Program-made: the position numbers and the translations under genes
Part shown: positions 27,082-36,218 of the stretch, piece by piece
Layout of the letters: every line of letters begins with the position of its first letter
Numbering within the stretch: position 1 is the stretch's first letter
Notes under the pieces: generated by a model
The model's database searches: none
What the model was told of the DNA's origin: nothing
What the model saw: the letters and a program-made list of their open reading frames with translations, nothing else
From: Henricia sp. BOLD:AAB3569
Taxonomy: Eukaryota; Echinodermata; Asteroidea; Spinulosida; Echinasteridae
Direction: 5' to 3'
Assembly: GCA_037783545.1 (NCBI GenBank)
Contig: JBBELK010000492.1
Coordinates: 248,001 to 312,000, forward strand
DNA length: 64,000 nt

Positions 27082-27152
27082 GCATTGGTGGTTCAGTGGT
27101 AGAATTCTCGCCTCTCTCGCGGGAGACCCGGGTTCAATTCCCGGCCAATGCA
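27082..27152 (+). tRNA. tRNA-Gly(CCC) body with CTC (Glu) anticodon
   Basis: Unit 45; the anticodon loop reads CTCTCTC instead of CTCCCAC, giving anticodon CTC, which would read the glutamate codon GAG, with a T in place of the usual purine just 3' of it. All stems pair. Standard scanners would probably call it tRNA-Glu despite the Gly body. Confidence 0.85.
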
Positions 27153-27283
27153 AACTGACTGGTTTCCGTACTTTGCTGGACTCCAAAATACGTTTTATAG
27201 AAATGGCTGTCTTTTGGTTGAGCGTCACCTTCAATGTTTCCATTCACCTGCAACCCAAAATTCCCTCCGCTATTTCTCCAGTT

Positions 27284-27354
27284 GCATTGGTGGTTCAGTG
27301 GTAGAATTCTCGCCTTCCAAGCGGGAGACCCGGGTTCAATTCCCGGCTAATGCA
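27284..27354 (+). tRNA. tRNA-Gly(TCC)
   Basis: Unit 45; consensus. Confidence 0.95.
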
Positions 27355-27500
27355 AAATAGCGGGTTCCCTGTACTTTTCCAGACCAGAAAGAAACGTTTC
27401 ATAGAAATGGCCGTCTTTTGGTTGAGCGTCACCTTCTTTTCGGCACCCTCTGCGCGGAATTATCCGAATTAGCCGAACATTTAGTCCGCACTTTCGAACA

Positions 27501-27571
27501 GCACCGGTGGTTCAGTGGTAGAATTCTCGCCTCCCACGCGGGAGGCCCGGGTTCGATTCCCGGCCGGTGCA
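27501..27571 (+). tRNA. tRNA-Gly, GCC body with CCC anticodon
   Basis: Unit 46; same as 26436-26506. Confidence 0.9.
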
Positions 27572-27674
27572 GATTGTTATAGATTCATTGTTTGACAGTT
27601 TTCTTGCAGGAGTAGTTTTACTTCAAGTGGGAATATGCCCGCAACCAAAATCTCACTTCTAGCTTTTCTCGGGT

Positions 27675-27745
27675 GCATTCGTGGTTCAGTGGTAGAATTC
27701 TCGCCTCCCACGCGGGAGACCCGGGTTCAATTCCCGGCCAATGCA
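27675..27745 (+). tRNA. tRNA-Gly(CCC), acceptor variant
   Basis: Unit 46; nt 6 G to C as in unit 44. The TCC gene is again missing through the same 121-bp deletion. Confidence 0.8.
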
Positions 27746-27972
27746 AACTGACTGGTTTCCGTACTTTGCTGGACTCCAAAATACGTTTTATAGAAATGGC
27801 TGTCTTTTGGTTGAGCGTCACCTTCAAAATAGCGGGTTCCCTGTACTTTTCCAGACTAGAAAGAAACGTTTCATAGAAATGGCCGTCTTTTGGTTGAGCG
27901 TCACCTTCTTTTCGGCACCCTCTGCGCGGAATTATCCGAATTAGCCGAACATTTAGTCCGCACTTTCGAACA

Positions 27973-28043
27973 GCACCGGTGGTTCAGTGGTAGAATTCTC
28001 GCCTGCCACGCGGGAGGGCCGGGTTCGATTCCCGGCCGGTGCA
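27973..28043 (+). tRNA. tRNA-Gly(GCC), variable-region variant
   Basis: Unit 47; nt 46 C to G as in unit 45. Confidence 0.88.
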
Positions 28044-28146
28044 GATTGTTATAGATTCATTGTTTGACAGTTTTCTTGCAGGAGTAGTTTTACTTCAAGT
28101 GGGAATATGCCCGCAACCAAAATCTCACTTCTAGCTTTTCTCGGGT

Positions 28147-28217
28147 GCATTGGTGGTTCAGTGGTAGAATTCTCGCCTCTCTCGCGGGAGACCCGGGTTC
28201 AATTCCCGGCCAATGCA
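28147..28217 (+). tRNA. tRNA-Gly(CCC) body with CTC (Glu) anticodon
   Basis: Unit 47; same loop change as 27082-27152. Confidence 0.85.
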
Positions 28218-28348
28218 AACTGACTGGTTTCCGTACTTTGCTGGACTCCAAAATACGTTTTATAGAAATGGCTGTCTTTTGGTTGAGCGTCACCTTCAAT
28301 GTTTCCATTCACCTGCAACCCAAAATTCCCTCCGCTATTTCTCCAGTT

Positions 28349-28419
28349 GCATTGGTGGTTCAGTGGTAGAATTCTCGCCTTCCAAGCGGGAGACCCGGGT
28401 TCAATTCCCGGCTAATGCA
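28349..28419 (+). tRNA. tRNA-Gly(TCC)
   Basis: Unit 47; consensus. First of two TCC genes in this unit. Confidence 0.95.
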
Positions 28420-28552
28420 AAATAGCGGGTTCCCTGTACTTTTCCAGACTAGAAAGAAACGTTTCATAGAAATGGCCGTCTTTTGGTTGAGCGTCACCTT
28501 CAATGTTTCCATTCACCTGCAACCCAAAATTCCCTCCGCTATTTCTCCAGTT

Positions 28553-28623
28553 GCATTGGTGGTTCAGTGGTAGAATTCTCGCCTTCCAAGCGGGAGACCC
28601 GGGTTCAATTCCCGGCTAATGCA
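28553..28623 (+). tRNA. tRNA-Gly(TCC), extra copy
   Basis: Unit 47; consensus. It lies 204 bp after the previous TCC gene. The spacer between them starts as spacer 3 and switches to spacer 2 at the 43-bp block, so it is the duplication product of a crossover between block copies A and B. Confidence 0.95.
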
Positions 28624-28769
28624 AAATAGCGGGTTCCCTGTACTTTTCCAGACTAGAAAGAAACGTTTCATAGAAATGGCCGTCTTTTGGTTGAGCGTCA
28701 CCTTCTTTTCGGCACCCTCTGCGCGGAATTATCCGAATTAGCCGAACATTTAGTCCGCACTTTCGAACA

Positions 28770-28840
28770 GCACCGGTGGTTCAGTGGTAGAATTCTCGCC
28801 TGCCACGCGGGAGGCCCGGGTTCGATTCCCGGCCGGTGCA
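28770..28840 (+). tRNA. tRNA-Gly(GCC)
   Basis: Unit 48; consensus. Confidence 0.95.
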
Positions 28841-28943
28841 GATTGTTATAGATTCATTGTTTGACAGTTTTCTTGCAGTAGTAGTTTTACTTCAAGTGGG
28901 AATATGCCCGCAACCAAAATCTCACTTCTAGCTTTTCTCGGGT

Positions 28944-29014
28944 GCATTGGTGGTTCAGTGGTAGAATTCTCGCCTCCCACGCGGGAGACCCGGGTTCAAT
29001 TCCCGGCCAATGCA
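28944..29014 (+). tRNA. tRNA-Gly(CCC)
   Basis: Unit 48; consensus. Confidence 0.95.
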
Positions 29015-29145
29015 AACTGACTGGTTTCCGTACTTTGCTGGACTCCAAAATACGTTTTATAGAAATGGCTGTCTTTTGGTTGAGCGTCACCTTCAATGTT
29101 TCCATTCACCTGCAACCGAAAATTCCCTCCGCTATTTCTCCAGTT

Positions 29146-29216
29146 GCATTGGTGGTTCAGTGGTAGAATTCTCGCCTTCCAAGCGGGAGACCCGGGTTCA
29201 ATTCCCGGCTAATGCA
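29146..29216 (+). tRNA. tRNA-Gly(TCC)
   Basis: Unit 48; consensus. Confidence 0.95.
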
Positions 29217-29362
29217 AAATAGCGGGTTCCCTGTACTTTTCCAGACTAGAAAGAAACGTTTCATAGAAATGGCCGTCTTTTGGTTGAGCGTCACCTTCTT
29301 TTCGGCACCCTCTGCGCGGAATTATCCGAATTAGCCGAACATTTAGTCCGCACTTTCGAACA

Positions 29363-29433
29363 GCACCGGTGGTTCAGTGGTAGAATTCTCGCCTGCCACG
29401 CGGGAGGCCCGGGTTCGATTCCCGGCCGGTGCA
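29363..29433 (+). tRNA. tRNA-Gly(GCC)
   Basis: Unit 49; consensus. Confidence 0.95.
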
Positions 29434-29536
29434 GATTGTTATAGATTCATTGTTTGACAGTTTTCTTGCAGGAGTAGTTTTACTTCAAGTGGGAATATGC
29501 CCGCAACCAAAATCTCACTTCTAGCTTTTATCGGGT

Positions 29537-29607
29537 GCATTGGTGGTTCAGTGGTAGAATTATCGCCTCCCACGCGGGAGACCCGGGTTCAATTCCCGGC
29601 CAATGCA
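29537..29607 (+). tRNA. tRNA-Gly(CCC), anticodon-stem variant
   Basis: Unit 49; nt 26 C to A as in units 5 and 12. Confidence 0.82.
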
Positions 29608-29738
29608 AACTGACTGGTTTCCGTACTTTGCTGGACTCCAAAATACGTTTTATAGAAATGGCTGTCTTTTGGTTGAGCGTCACCTTCAATGTTTCCATTC
29701 ACCTGCAACCCAAAATTCCCTCCGCTATTTCTCCAGTT

Positions 29739-29809
29739 GCATTGGTGGTTCAGTGGTAGAATTCTCGCCTTCCAAGCGGGAGACCCGGGTTCAATTCCCG
29801 GCTAATGCA
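29739..29809 (+). tRNA. tRNA-Gly(TCC)
   Basis: Unit 49; consensus. Confidence 0.95.
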
Positions 29810-29955
29810 AAATAGCGGGTTCCCTGTACTTTTCCAGACTAGAAAGAAACGTTTCATAGAAATGGCCGTCTTTTGGTTGAGCGTCACCTTCTTTTCGGCA
29901 CCCTCTGCGCGGAATTATCCGAATTAGCCGAACATTTAGTCCGCACTTTCGAACA

Positions 29956-30026
29956 GCACCGGTGGTTCAGTGGTAGAATTCTCGCCTCTCTCGCGGGAGG
30001 CCCGGGTTCGATTCCCAGGCGGTGCA
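29956..30026 (+). tRNA. tRNA-Gly(GCC) body with CTC (Glu) anticodon, degenerate
   Basis: Unit 50; the loop CTCTCTC seen in CCC bodies at 27082 and 28147 appears here in a GCC body, which suggests conversion between gene types. Nt 62 G to A and nt 64 C to G also break one T-stem and one acceptor pair, so activity is doubtful. Confidence 0.7.
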
Positions 30027-30129
30027 GATTGTTATAGATTCATTGTTTGACAGTTTTCTTGCAGGAGTAGTTTTACTTCAAGTGGGAATATGCCCGCAAC
30101 CAAAATCTCACTTCTAGCTTTTCTCGGGT

Positions 30130-30200
30130 GCATTGGTGGTTCAGTGGTAGAATTCTCGCCTCCCACGCGGGAGACCCGGGTTCAATTCCCGGCCAATGCA
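30130..30200 (+). tRNA. tRNA-Gly(CCC)
   Basis: Unit 50; consensus. Confidence 0.95.
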
Positions 30201-30331
30201 AACTGAATGGTTTCCGTACTTTGCTGGACTCCAAAATACGTTTTATAGAAATGGCTGTCTTTTGGTTGAGCGTCACCTTCAATGTTTCCATTCACCTGCA
30301 ACCCAAAATTCCCTCCGCTATTTCTCCAGTT

Positions 30332-30402
30332 GCATTGGTGGTTCAGTGGTAGAATTCTCGCCTTCCAAGCGGGAGACCCGGGTTCAATTCCCGGCTAATG
30401 CA
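30332..30402 (+). tRNA. tRNA-Gly(TCC)
   Basis: Unit 50; consensus. Confidence 0.95.
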
Positions 30403-30548
30403 AAATAGCGGGTTCCCTGTACTTTTCCAGACTAGAAAGAAACGTTTCATAGAAATGGCCGTCTTTTGGTTGAGCGTCACCTTCTTTTCGGCACCCTCTG
30501 CGCGGAATTATCCGAATTAGCCGAACATTTAGTCCGCACTTTCGAACA

Positions 30549-30619
30549 GCACCGGTGGTTCAGTGGTAGAATTCTCGCCTGCCACGCGGGGGGCCCGGGT
30601 TCGATTCCCGGCCGGTGCA
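30549..30619 (+). tRNA. tRNA-Gly(GCC), variable-region variant
   Basis: Unit 51; nt 43 A to G. The CCC gene of this unit is lost through a 129-bp deletion joining spacer 1 to spacer 2 at about 30703. Confidence 0.9.
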
Positions 30620-30795
30620 GATTGTTATAGATTCATTGTTTGACAGTTTTCTTGCAGGAGTAGTTTTACTTCAAGTGGGAATATGCCCGCAACCAAAATC
30701 CCACTTTTATAGAAATGGCTGTCTTTTGGTTGAGCGTCACCTTCAATGTTTCCATTCACCTGCAACCCAAAATTCCCTCCGCTATTTCTCCAGTT

Positions 30796-30866
30796 GCATT
30801 GGTGGTTCAGTGGTAGAATTCTCGCCTTCCAAGCGGGAGACCCGGGTTTAATTCCCGGCTAATGCA
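30796..30866 (+). tRNA. tRNA-Gly(TCC), T-loop variant
   Basis: Unit 51; nt 54 C to T changes the invariant T-loop and B-box C. Shared with units 52, 69 and 70. Confidence 0.75.
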
Positions 30867-31012
30867 AAATAGCGGGTTCCCTGTACTTTTCCAGACTAGA
30901 AAGAAACGTTTCATAGAAATGGCCGTCTTTTGGTTGAGCGTCACCTTCTTTTCGGCACCCTCTGCGCGGAATTATCCGAATTAGCCGAACATTTAGTCCG
31001 CACTTTCGAACA

Positions 31013-31083
31013 GCACCGGTGGTTCAGTGGTAGAATTCTCGCCTGCCACGCGGGAGACCCGGGTTCAATTCCCGGCTAATGCA
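31013..31083 (+). pseudogene. GCC/TCC fusion tRNA-Gly
   Basis: GCC 5' part with GCC anticodon, joined to the TCC variable region, T arm, 3' acceptor strand and spacer 3. The acceptor GCACCGG/CTAATGC has two C-A mismatches and one wobble, so a stable tRNA is unlikely. The remaining segment is 217 bp, which is 593 minus the 376-bp GCC-to-TCC spacing. Same fusion at 41775-41845. Confidence 0.85.
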
Positions 31084-31229
31084 AAATAGCGGGTTCCCTG
31101 TACTTTTCCAGACTAGAAAGAAACGTTTCATAGAAATGGCCGTCTTTTGGTTGAGCGTCACCTTCTTTTCGGCACCCTCTGCGCGGAATTATCCGAATTA
31201 GCCGAACATTTAGTCCACACTTTCGAACA

Positions 31230-31300
31230 GCACCGGTGGTTCAGTGGTAGAATTCTCGCCTGCCACGCGGGAGGCCCGGGTTCGATTCCCGGCCGGTGCA
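31230..31300 (+). tRNA. tRNA-Gly(GCC)
   Basis: Unit 52; consensus. Confidence 0.95.
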
Positions 31301-31403
31301 GATTGTTATAGATTCATTGTTTGACAGTTTTCTTGCAGGAGTAGTTTTACTTCAAGTGGGAATATGCCCGCAACCAAAATCTCACTTCTAGCTTTTCTCG
31401 GGT

Positions 31404-31474
31404 GCATTGGTGGTTCAGTGGTAGAATTCTCGCCTCCCACGCGGGAGACCCGGGTTCAATTCCCGGCCAATGCA
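31404..31474 (+). tRNA. tRNA-Gly(CCC)
   Basis: Unit 52; consensus. Confidence 0.95.
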
Positions 31475-31605
31475 AACTGACTGGTTTCCGTACTTTGCTG
31501 GACTCCAAAATACGTTTTATAGAAATGGCTGTCTTTTGGTTGAGCGTCACCTTCAATGTTTCCATTCACCTGCAACCCAAAATTCCCTCCGCTATTTCTC
31601 CAGTT

Positions 31606-31676
31606 GCATTGGTGGTTCAGTGGTAGAATTCTCGCCTTCCAAGCGGGAGACCCGGGTTTAATTCCCGGCTAATGCA
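31606..31676 (+). tRNA. tRNA-Gly(TCC), T-loop variant
   Basis: Unit 52; nt 54 C to T. Confidence 0.75.
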
Positions 31677-31822
31677 AAATAGCGGGTTCCCTGTACTTTT
31701 CCAGACTAGAAAGAAACGTTTCATAGAAATGGCCGTCTTTTGGTTAAGCGTCACCTTCTTTTCGGCACCCTCTGCGCGGAATTATCCGAATTAGCCGAAC
31801 ATTTAGTCCGCACTTTCGAACA

Positions 31823-31893
31823 GCACCGGTGGTTCAGTGGTAGAATTCTCGCCTGCCACGCGGGAGGCCCGGGTTCGATTCCCGGCCGGTGCA
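31823..31893 (+). tRNA. tRNA-Gly(GCC)
   Basis: Unit 53; consensus. Confidence 0.95.
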
Positions 31894-31996
31894 GATTGTT
31901 ATAGATTCATTGTTTGACAGTTTTCTTGCAGGAGTAGTTTTACTTCAAGTGGGAATATGCCCGCAACCAAAATCTCACTTCTAGCTTTTCTCGGGT

Positions 31997-32067
31997 GCAT
32001 TGGTGGTTCAGTGGTAGAATTCTCGCCTCCCACGCAGGAGACCCGGGTTCAATTCCCGGCCAATGCA
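31997..32067 (+). tRNA. tRNA-Gly(CCC), anticodon-stem variant
   Basis: Unit 53; nt 40 G to A mismatches nt 28. Confidence 0.82.
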
Positions 32068-32198
32068 AACTGACTGGTTTCCGTACTTTGCTGGACTCCA
32101 AAATACGTTTTATAGAAATGGCTGTCTTTTGGTTGAGCGTCACCTTCAATGTTTCCATTCACCTGCAACCCAAAATTCCCTCCGCTATTTCTCCAGTT

Positions 32199-32269
32199 GC
32201 ATTGGTGGTTCAGTGGTAGAATTCTCGCCTTCCAAGCGGGAGACCCGGGTTCAATTCCCGGCTAATGCA
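32199..32269 (+). tRNA. tRNA-Gly(TCC)
   Basis: Unit 53; consensus. Confidence 0.95.
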
Positions 32270-32415
32270 AAATAGCGGGTTCCCTGTACTTTTCCAGACT
32301 AGAAAGAAACGTTTCATAGAAATGGCCGTCTTTTGGTTGAGCGTCACCTTCTTTTCGGCACCCTCTGCGCGGAATTATCCGAATTAGCCGAACATTTAGT
32401 CCGCACTTTCGAACA

Positions 32416-32486
32416 GCACCGGTGGTTCAGTGGTAGAATTCTCGCCTGCCACGCGGGAGGCCCGGATTCGATTCCCGGCCGGTGCA
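32416..32486 (+). tRNA. tRNA-Gly(GCC), T-stem variant
   Basis: Unit 54; nt 51 G to A breaks the pair closing the T loop and alters the B box. Shared with units 57, 72 and 74. Confidence 0.75.
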
Positions 32487-32589
32487 GATTGTTATAGATT
32501 CATTGTTTGACAGTTTTCTTGCAGGAGTAGTTTTACTTCAAGTGGGAATATGCCCGCAACCAAAATCTCACTTCTAGCTTTTCTCGGGT

Positions 32590-32660
32590 TCATTGGTGGT
32601 TCAGTGGTAGAATTCTCGCCTCCCACGCGGGAGACCCGGGTTCAATTCCCGGCCAATGCA
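32590..32660 (+). tRNA. tRNA-Gly(CCC), 5'-end variant
   Basis: Unit 54; nt 1 G to T breaks the terminal acceptor pair. Shared with units 57, 63, 72 and 74. Confidence 0.75.
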
Positions 32661-32791
32661 AACTGACTGGTTTCCGTACTTTGCTGGACTCCAAAATACG
32701 TTTTATAGAAATGGCTGTCTTTTGGTTGAGCGTCACCTTCAATGTTTCCATTCACCTGCAACCCAAAATTCCCTCCGCTATTTCTCCAGTT

Positions 32792-32862
32792 GCATTGGTG
32801 GTTCAGTGGTAGAATTCTCGCCTTCCAAGCGGGAGACCCGGGTTCAATTCCCGGCTAATGCA
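32792..32862 (+). tRNA. tRNA-Gly(TCC)
   Basis: Unit 54; consensus. Confidence 0.95.
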
Positions 32863-33008
32863 AAATAGCGGGTTCCCTGTACTTTTCCAGACTAGAAAGA
32901 AACGTTTCATAGAAATGGCCGTCTTTTGGTTGAGCGTCACCTTCTTTTCGGCACCCTCTGCGCGGAATTATCCGAATTAGCCGAACATTTAGTCCGCACT
33001 TTCGAACA

Positions 33009-33079
33009 GTACCGGTGGTTCAGTGGTAGAATTCTCGCCTGCCACGCGGGAGGCCCGGGTTCGATTCCCGGCCGGTGCA
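33009..33079 (+). tRNA. tRNA-Gly(GCC), acceptor wobble variant
   Basis: Unit 55; nt 2 C to T forms a T-G wobble with nt 69. Shared with units 58 and 64. Confidence 0.9.
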
Positions 33080-33182
33080 GATTGTTATAGATTCATTGTT
33101 TGACAGTTTTCTTGCAGGAGTAGTTTTACTTCAAGTGGGAATATGCCCGCAACCAAAATCTCACTTCTAGCTTTTCTCGGGT

Positions 33183-33253
33183 GCATTGGTGGTTCAGTGG
33201 TAGAATTCTCGCCTCCCACGCGGGAGACCCGGGTTCAATTCCCGGCCAATGCA
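33183..33253 (+). tRNA. tRNA-Gly(CCC)
   Basis: Unit 55; consensus. Confidence 0.95.
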
Positions 33254-33384
33254 AACTGACTGGTTTCCGTACTTTGTTGGACTCCAAAACACGTTTTATA
33301 GAAATGGCTGTCTTTTGGTTGAGCGTCACCTTCAATGTTTCCATTCACCTGCAACCCAAAATTCCCTCCGCTATTTCTCCAGTT

Positions 33385-33455
33385 GCATTGGTGGTTCAGT
33401 GGTAGAATTCTCGCCTTCCAAGCGGGAGACCCGGGTTCAATTCCCGGCTAATGCA
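33385..33455 (+). tRNA. tRNA-Gly(TCC)
   Basis: Unit 55; consensus. Confidence 0.95.
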
Positions 33456-33601
33456 AAATAGCGGGTTCCCTGTACTTTTCCAGACTAGAAAGAAACGTTT
33501 CATAGAAATGGCCGTCTTTTGGTTGAGCGTCACCTTCTTTTCGGCACCCTCTGCGCGGAATTATCCGAATTAGCCGAACATTTAGTCCGCACTTTCGAAC
33601 A

Positions 33602-33672
33602 GCACCGGTGGTTCAGTGGTAGAATTCTCGCCTGCCACGCGGGAGGCCCGGGTTCGATTCCCGGCCGGTGCA
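33602..33672 (+). tRNA. tRNA-Gly(GCC)
   Basis: Unit 56; consensus. Confidence 0.95.
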
Positions 33673-33775
33673 GATTGTTATAGATTCATTGTTTGACAGT
33701 TTTCTTGCAGGAGTAGTTTTACTTCAAGTGGGAATATGCCCGCAACCAAAATCTCACTTCTAGCTTTTCTCGGGT

Positions 33776-33846
33776 GCATTGGTGGTTCAGTGGTAGAATT
33801 CTCGCCTCCCACGCGGGAGACCTGGGTTCAATTCCCGGCCAATGCA
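33776..33846 (+). tRNA. tRNA-Gly(CCC), T-stem wobble variant
   Basis: Unit 56; nt 48 C to T pairs as T-G with nt 62. Shared with units 59, 61 and 65. Confidence 0.9.
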
Positions 33847-33977
33847 AACTGACTGGTTTCCGTACTTTGCTGGACTCCAAAATACGTTTTATAGAAATGG
33901 CTGTCTTTTGGTTGAGCGTCACCTTCAATGTTTCCATTCACCTGCAACCCAAAATTCCCTCCGCTATTTCTCCAGTT

Positions 33978-34048
33978 GCATTGGTGGTTCAGTGGTAGAA
34001 TTCTCGCCTTCCAAGCGGGAGACCCGGGTTCAATTCCCGGCTAATGCA
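33978..34048 (+). tRNA. tRNA-Gly(TCC)
   Basis: Unit 56; consensus. Confidence 0.95.
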
Positions 34049-34194
34049 AAATAGCGGGTTCCCTGTACTTTTCCAGACTAGAAAGAAACGTTTCATAGAA
34101 ATGGCCGTCTTTTGGTTGAGCGTCACCTTCTTTTCGGCACCCTCTGCGCGGAATTATCCGAATTAGCCGAACATTTAGTCCGCACTTTCGAACA

Positions 34195-34265
34195 GCACCG
34201 GTGGTTCAGTGGTAGAATTCTCGCCTGCCACGCGGGAGGCCCGGATTCGATTCCCGGCCGGTGCA
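34195..34265 (+). tRNA. tRNA-Gly(GCC), T-stem variant
   Basis: Unit 57; nt 51 G to A. Confidence 0.75.
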
Positions 34266-34368
34266 GATTGTTATAGATTCATTGTTTGACAGTTTTCTTG
34301 CAGGAGTAGTTTTACTTCAAGTGGGAATATGCCCGCAACCAAAATCTCACTTCTAGCTTTTCTCGGGT

Positions 34369-34439
34369 TCATTGGTGGTTCAGTGGTAGAATTCTCGCCT
34401 CCCACGCGGGAGACCCGGGTTCAATTCCCGGCCAATGCA
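34369..34439 (+). tRNA. tRNA-Gly(CCC), 5'-end variant
   Basis: Unit 57; nt 1 G to T. Confidence 0.75.
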
Positions 34440-34570
34440 AACTGACTGGTTTCCGTACTTTGCTGGACTCCAAAATACGTTTTATAGAAATGGCTGTCTT
34501 TTGGTTGAGCGTCACCTTCAATGTTTCCATTCACCTGCAACCCAAAATTCCCTCCGCTATTTCTCCAGTT

Positions 34571-34641
34571 GCATTGGTGGTTCAGTGGTAGAATTCTCGC
34601 CTTCCAAGCGGGAGACCCGGGTTCAATTCCCGGCTAATGCA
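34571..34641 (+). tRNA. tRNA-Gly(TCC)
   Basis: Unit 57; consensus. Confidence 0.95.
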
Positions 34642-34787
34642 AAATAGCGGGTTCCCTGTACTTTTCCAGACTAGAAAGAAACGTTTCATAGAAATGGCCG
34701 TCTTTTGGTTGAGCGTCACCTTCTTTTCGGCACCCTCTGCGCGGAATTATCCGAATTAGCCGAACATTTAGTCCGCACTTTCGAACA

Positions 34788-34858
34788 GTACCGGTGGTTC
34801 AGTGGTAGAATTCTCGCCTGCCACGCGGGAGGCCCGGGTTCGATTCCCGGCCGGTGCA
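34788..34858 (+). tRNA. tRNA-Gly(GCC), acceptor wobble variant
   Basis: Unit 58; nt 2 C to T. Confidence 0.9.
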
Positions 34859-34961
34859 GATTGTTATAGATTCATTGTTTGACAGTTTTCTTGCAGGAGT
34901 AGTTTTACTTCAAGTGGGAATATGCCCGCAACCAAAATCTCACTTCTAGCTTTTCTCGGGT

Positions 34962-35032
34962 GCATTGGTGGTTCAGTGGTAGAATTCTCGCCTCCCACGC
35001 GGGAGACCCGGGTTCAATTCCCGGCCAATGCA
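34962..35032 (+). tRNA. tRNA-Gly(CCC)
   Basis: Unit 58; consensus. Confidence 0.95.
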
Positions 35033-35163
35033 AACTGACTGGTTTCCGTACTTTGTTGGACTCCAAAACACGTTTTATAGAAATGGCTGTCTTTTGGTTG
35101 AGCGTCACCTTCAATGTTTCCATTCACCTGCAACCCAAAATTCCCTCCGCTATTTCTCCAGTT

Positions 35164-35234
35164 GCATTGGTGGTTCAGTGGTAGAATTCTCGCCTTCCAA
35201 GCGGGAGACCCGGGTTCAATTCCCGGCTAATGCA
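35164..35234 (+). tRNA. tRNA-Gly(TCC)
   Basis: Unit 58; consensus. Confidence 0.95.
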
Positions 35235-35380
35235 AAATAGCGGGTTCCCTGTACTTTTCCAGACTAGAAAGAAACGTTTCATAGAAATGGCCGTCTTTTG
35301 GTTGAGCGTCACCTTCTTTTCGGCACCCTCTGCGCGGAATTATCCGAATTAGCCGAACATTTAGTCCGCACTTTCGAACA

Positions 35381-35451
35381 GCACCGGTGGTTCAGTGGTA
35401 GAATTCTCGCCTGCCACGCGGGAGGCCCGGGTTCGATTCCCGGCCGGTGCA
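35381..35451 (+). tRNA. tRNA-Gly(GCC)
   Basis: Unit 59; consensus. Confidence 0.95.
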
Positions 35452-35554
35452 GATTGTTATAGATTCATTGTTTGACAGTTTTCTTGCAGGAGTAGTTTTA
35501 CTTCAAGTGGGAATATGCCCGCAACCAAAATCTCACTTCTAGCTTTTCTCGGGT

Positions 35555-35625
35555 GCATTGGTGGTTCAGTGGTAGAATTCTCGCCTCCCACGCGGGAGAC
35601 CTGGGTTCAATTCCCGGCCAATGCA
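35555..35625 (+). tRNA. tRNA-Gly(CCC), T-stem wobble variant
   Basis: Unit 59; nt 48 C to T. Confidence 0.9.
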
Positions 35626-35756
35626 AACTGACTGGTTTCCGTACTTTGCTGGACTCCAAAATACGTTTTATAGAAATGGCTGTCTTTTGGTTGAGCGTCA
35701 CCTTCAATGTTTCCATTCACCTGCAACCCAAAATTCCCTCCGCTATTTCTCCAGTT

Positions 35757-35827
35757 GCATTGGTGGTTCAGTGGTAGAATTCTCGCCTTCCAAGCGGGAG
35801 ACCCGGGTTCAATTCCCGGCTAATGCA
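35757..35827 (+). tRNA. tRNA-Gly(TCC)
   Basis: Unit 59; consensus. Confidence 0.95.
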
Positions 35828-35973
35828 AAATAGCGGGTTCCCTGTACTTTTCCAGACTAGAAAGAAACGTTTCATAGAAATGGCCGTCTTTTGGTTGAGC
35901 GTCACCTTCTTTTCGGCACCCTCTGCGCGGAATTATCCGAATTAGCCGAACATTTAGTCCGCACTTTCGAACA

Positions 35974-36044
35974 GCACCGGTGGTTCAGTGGTAGAATTCT
36001 CGCCTGCCACGCGGGAGGCCCGGGTTCGATTCCCGGCCGGTGCA
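35974..36044 (+). tRNA. tRNA-Gly(GCC)
   Basis: Unit 60; consensus. Confidence 0.95.
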
Positions 36045-36147
36045 GATTGTTATAGATTCATTGTTTGACAGTTTTCTTGCAGGAGTAGTTTTACTTCAAG
36101 TGGGAATATGCCCGCAACCAAAATCTCACTTCTAGCTTTTCTCGGGT

Positions 36148-36218
36148 GCATTGGTGGGTCAGTGGTAGAATTCTCGCCTCCCACGCGGGAGACCCGGGTT
36201 CAATTCCCGGCCAATGCA
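36148..36218 (+). tRNA. tRNA-Gly(CCC), A-box variant
   Basis: Unit 60; nt 11 T to G replaces the pyrimidine of the A-box TRGY core and lies in the D stem. Shared with units 62, 66 and 75. Confidence 0.82.

Larger units (their letters stand above)
26290..27354 (+). repeat. 1065-bp dimer, copy 1
   Basis: A 472-bp unit lacking the TCC gene followed by a 593-bp unit with the CTC anticodon variant. Repeated at 27355-28419 with the same five diagnostic variants. Exact borders are approximate. Confidence 0.88.
27355..28419 (+). repeat. 1065-bp dimer, copy 2
   Basis: Second copy of 26290-27354. Confidence 0.88.
32416..34194 (+). repeat. 1779-bp trimer, copy 1 (units 54-56)
   Basis: Three successive units with private variants (GGATTCG and T1; GTACCGG; ACCTGGG) that recur in the same order in 34195-35973. 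Confidence 0.88.
34195..35973 (+). repeat. 1779-bp trimer, copy 2 (units 57-59)
   Basis: Copy of 32416-34194 with the same variant order. Confidence 0.88.

Noticed and set aside
27082-27152. Genuine tRNA-Glu gene
   Set aside because: Only the anticodon loop differs from tRNA-Gly(CCC); acceptor, D and T arms are those of glycine tRNA.
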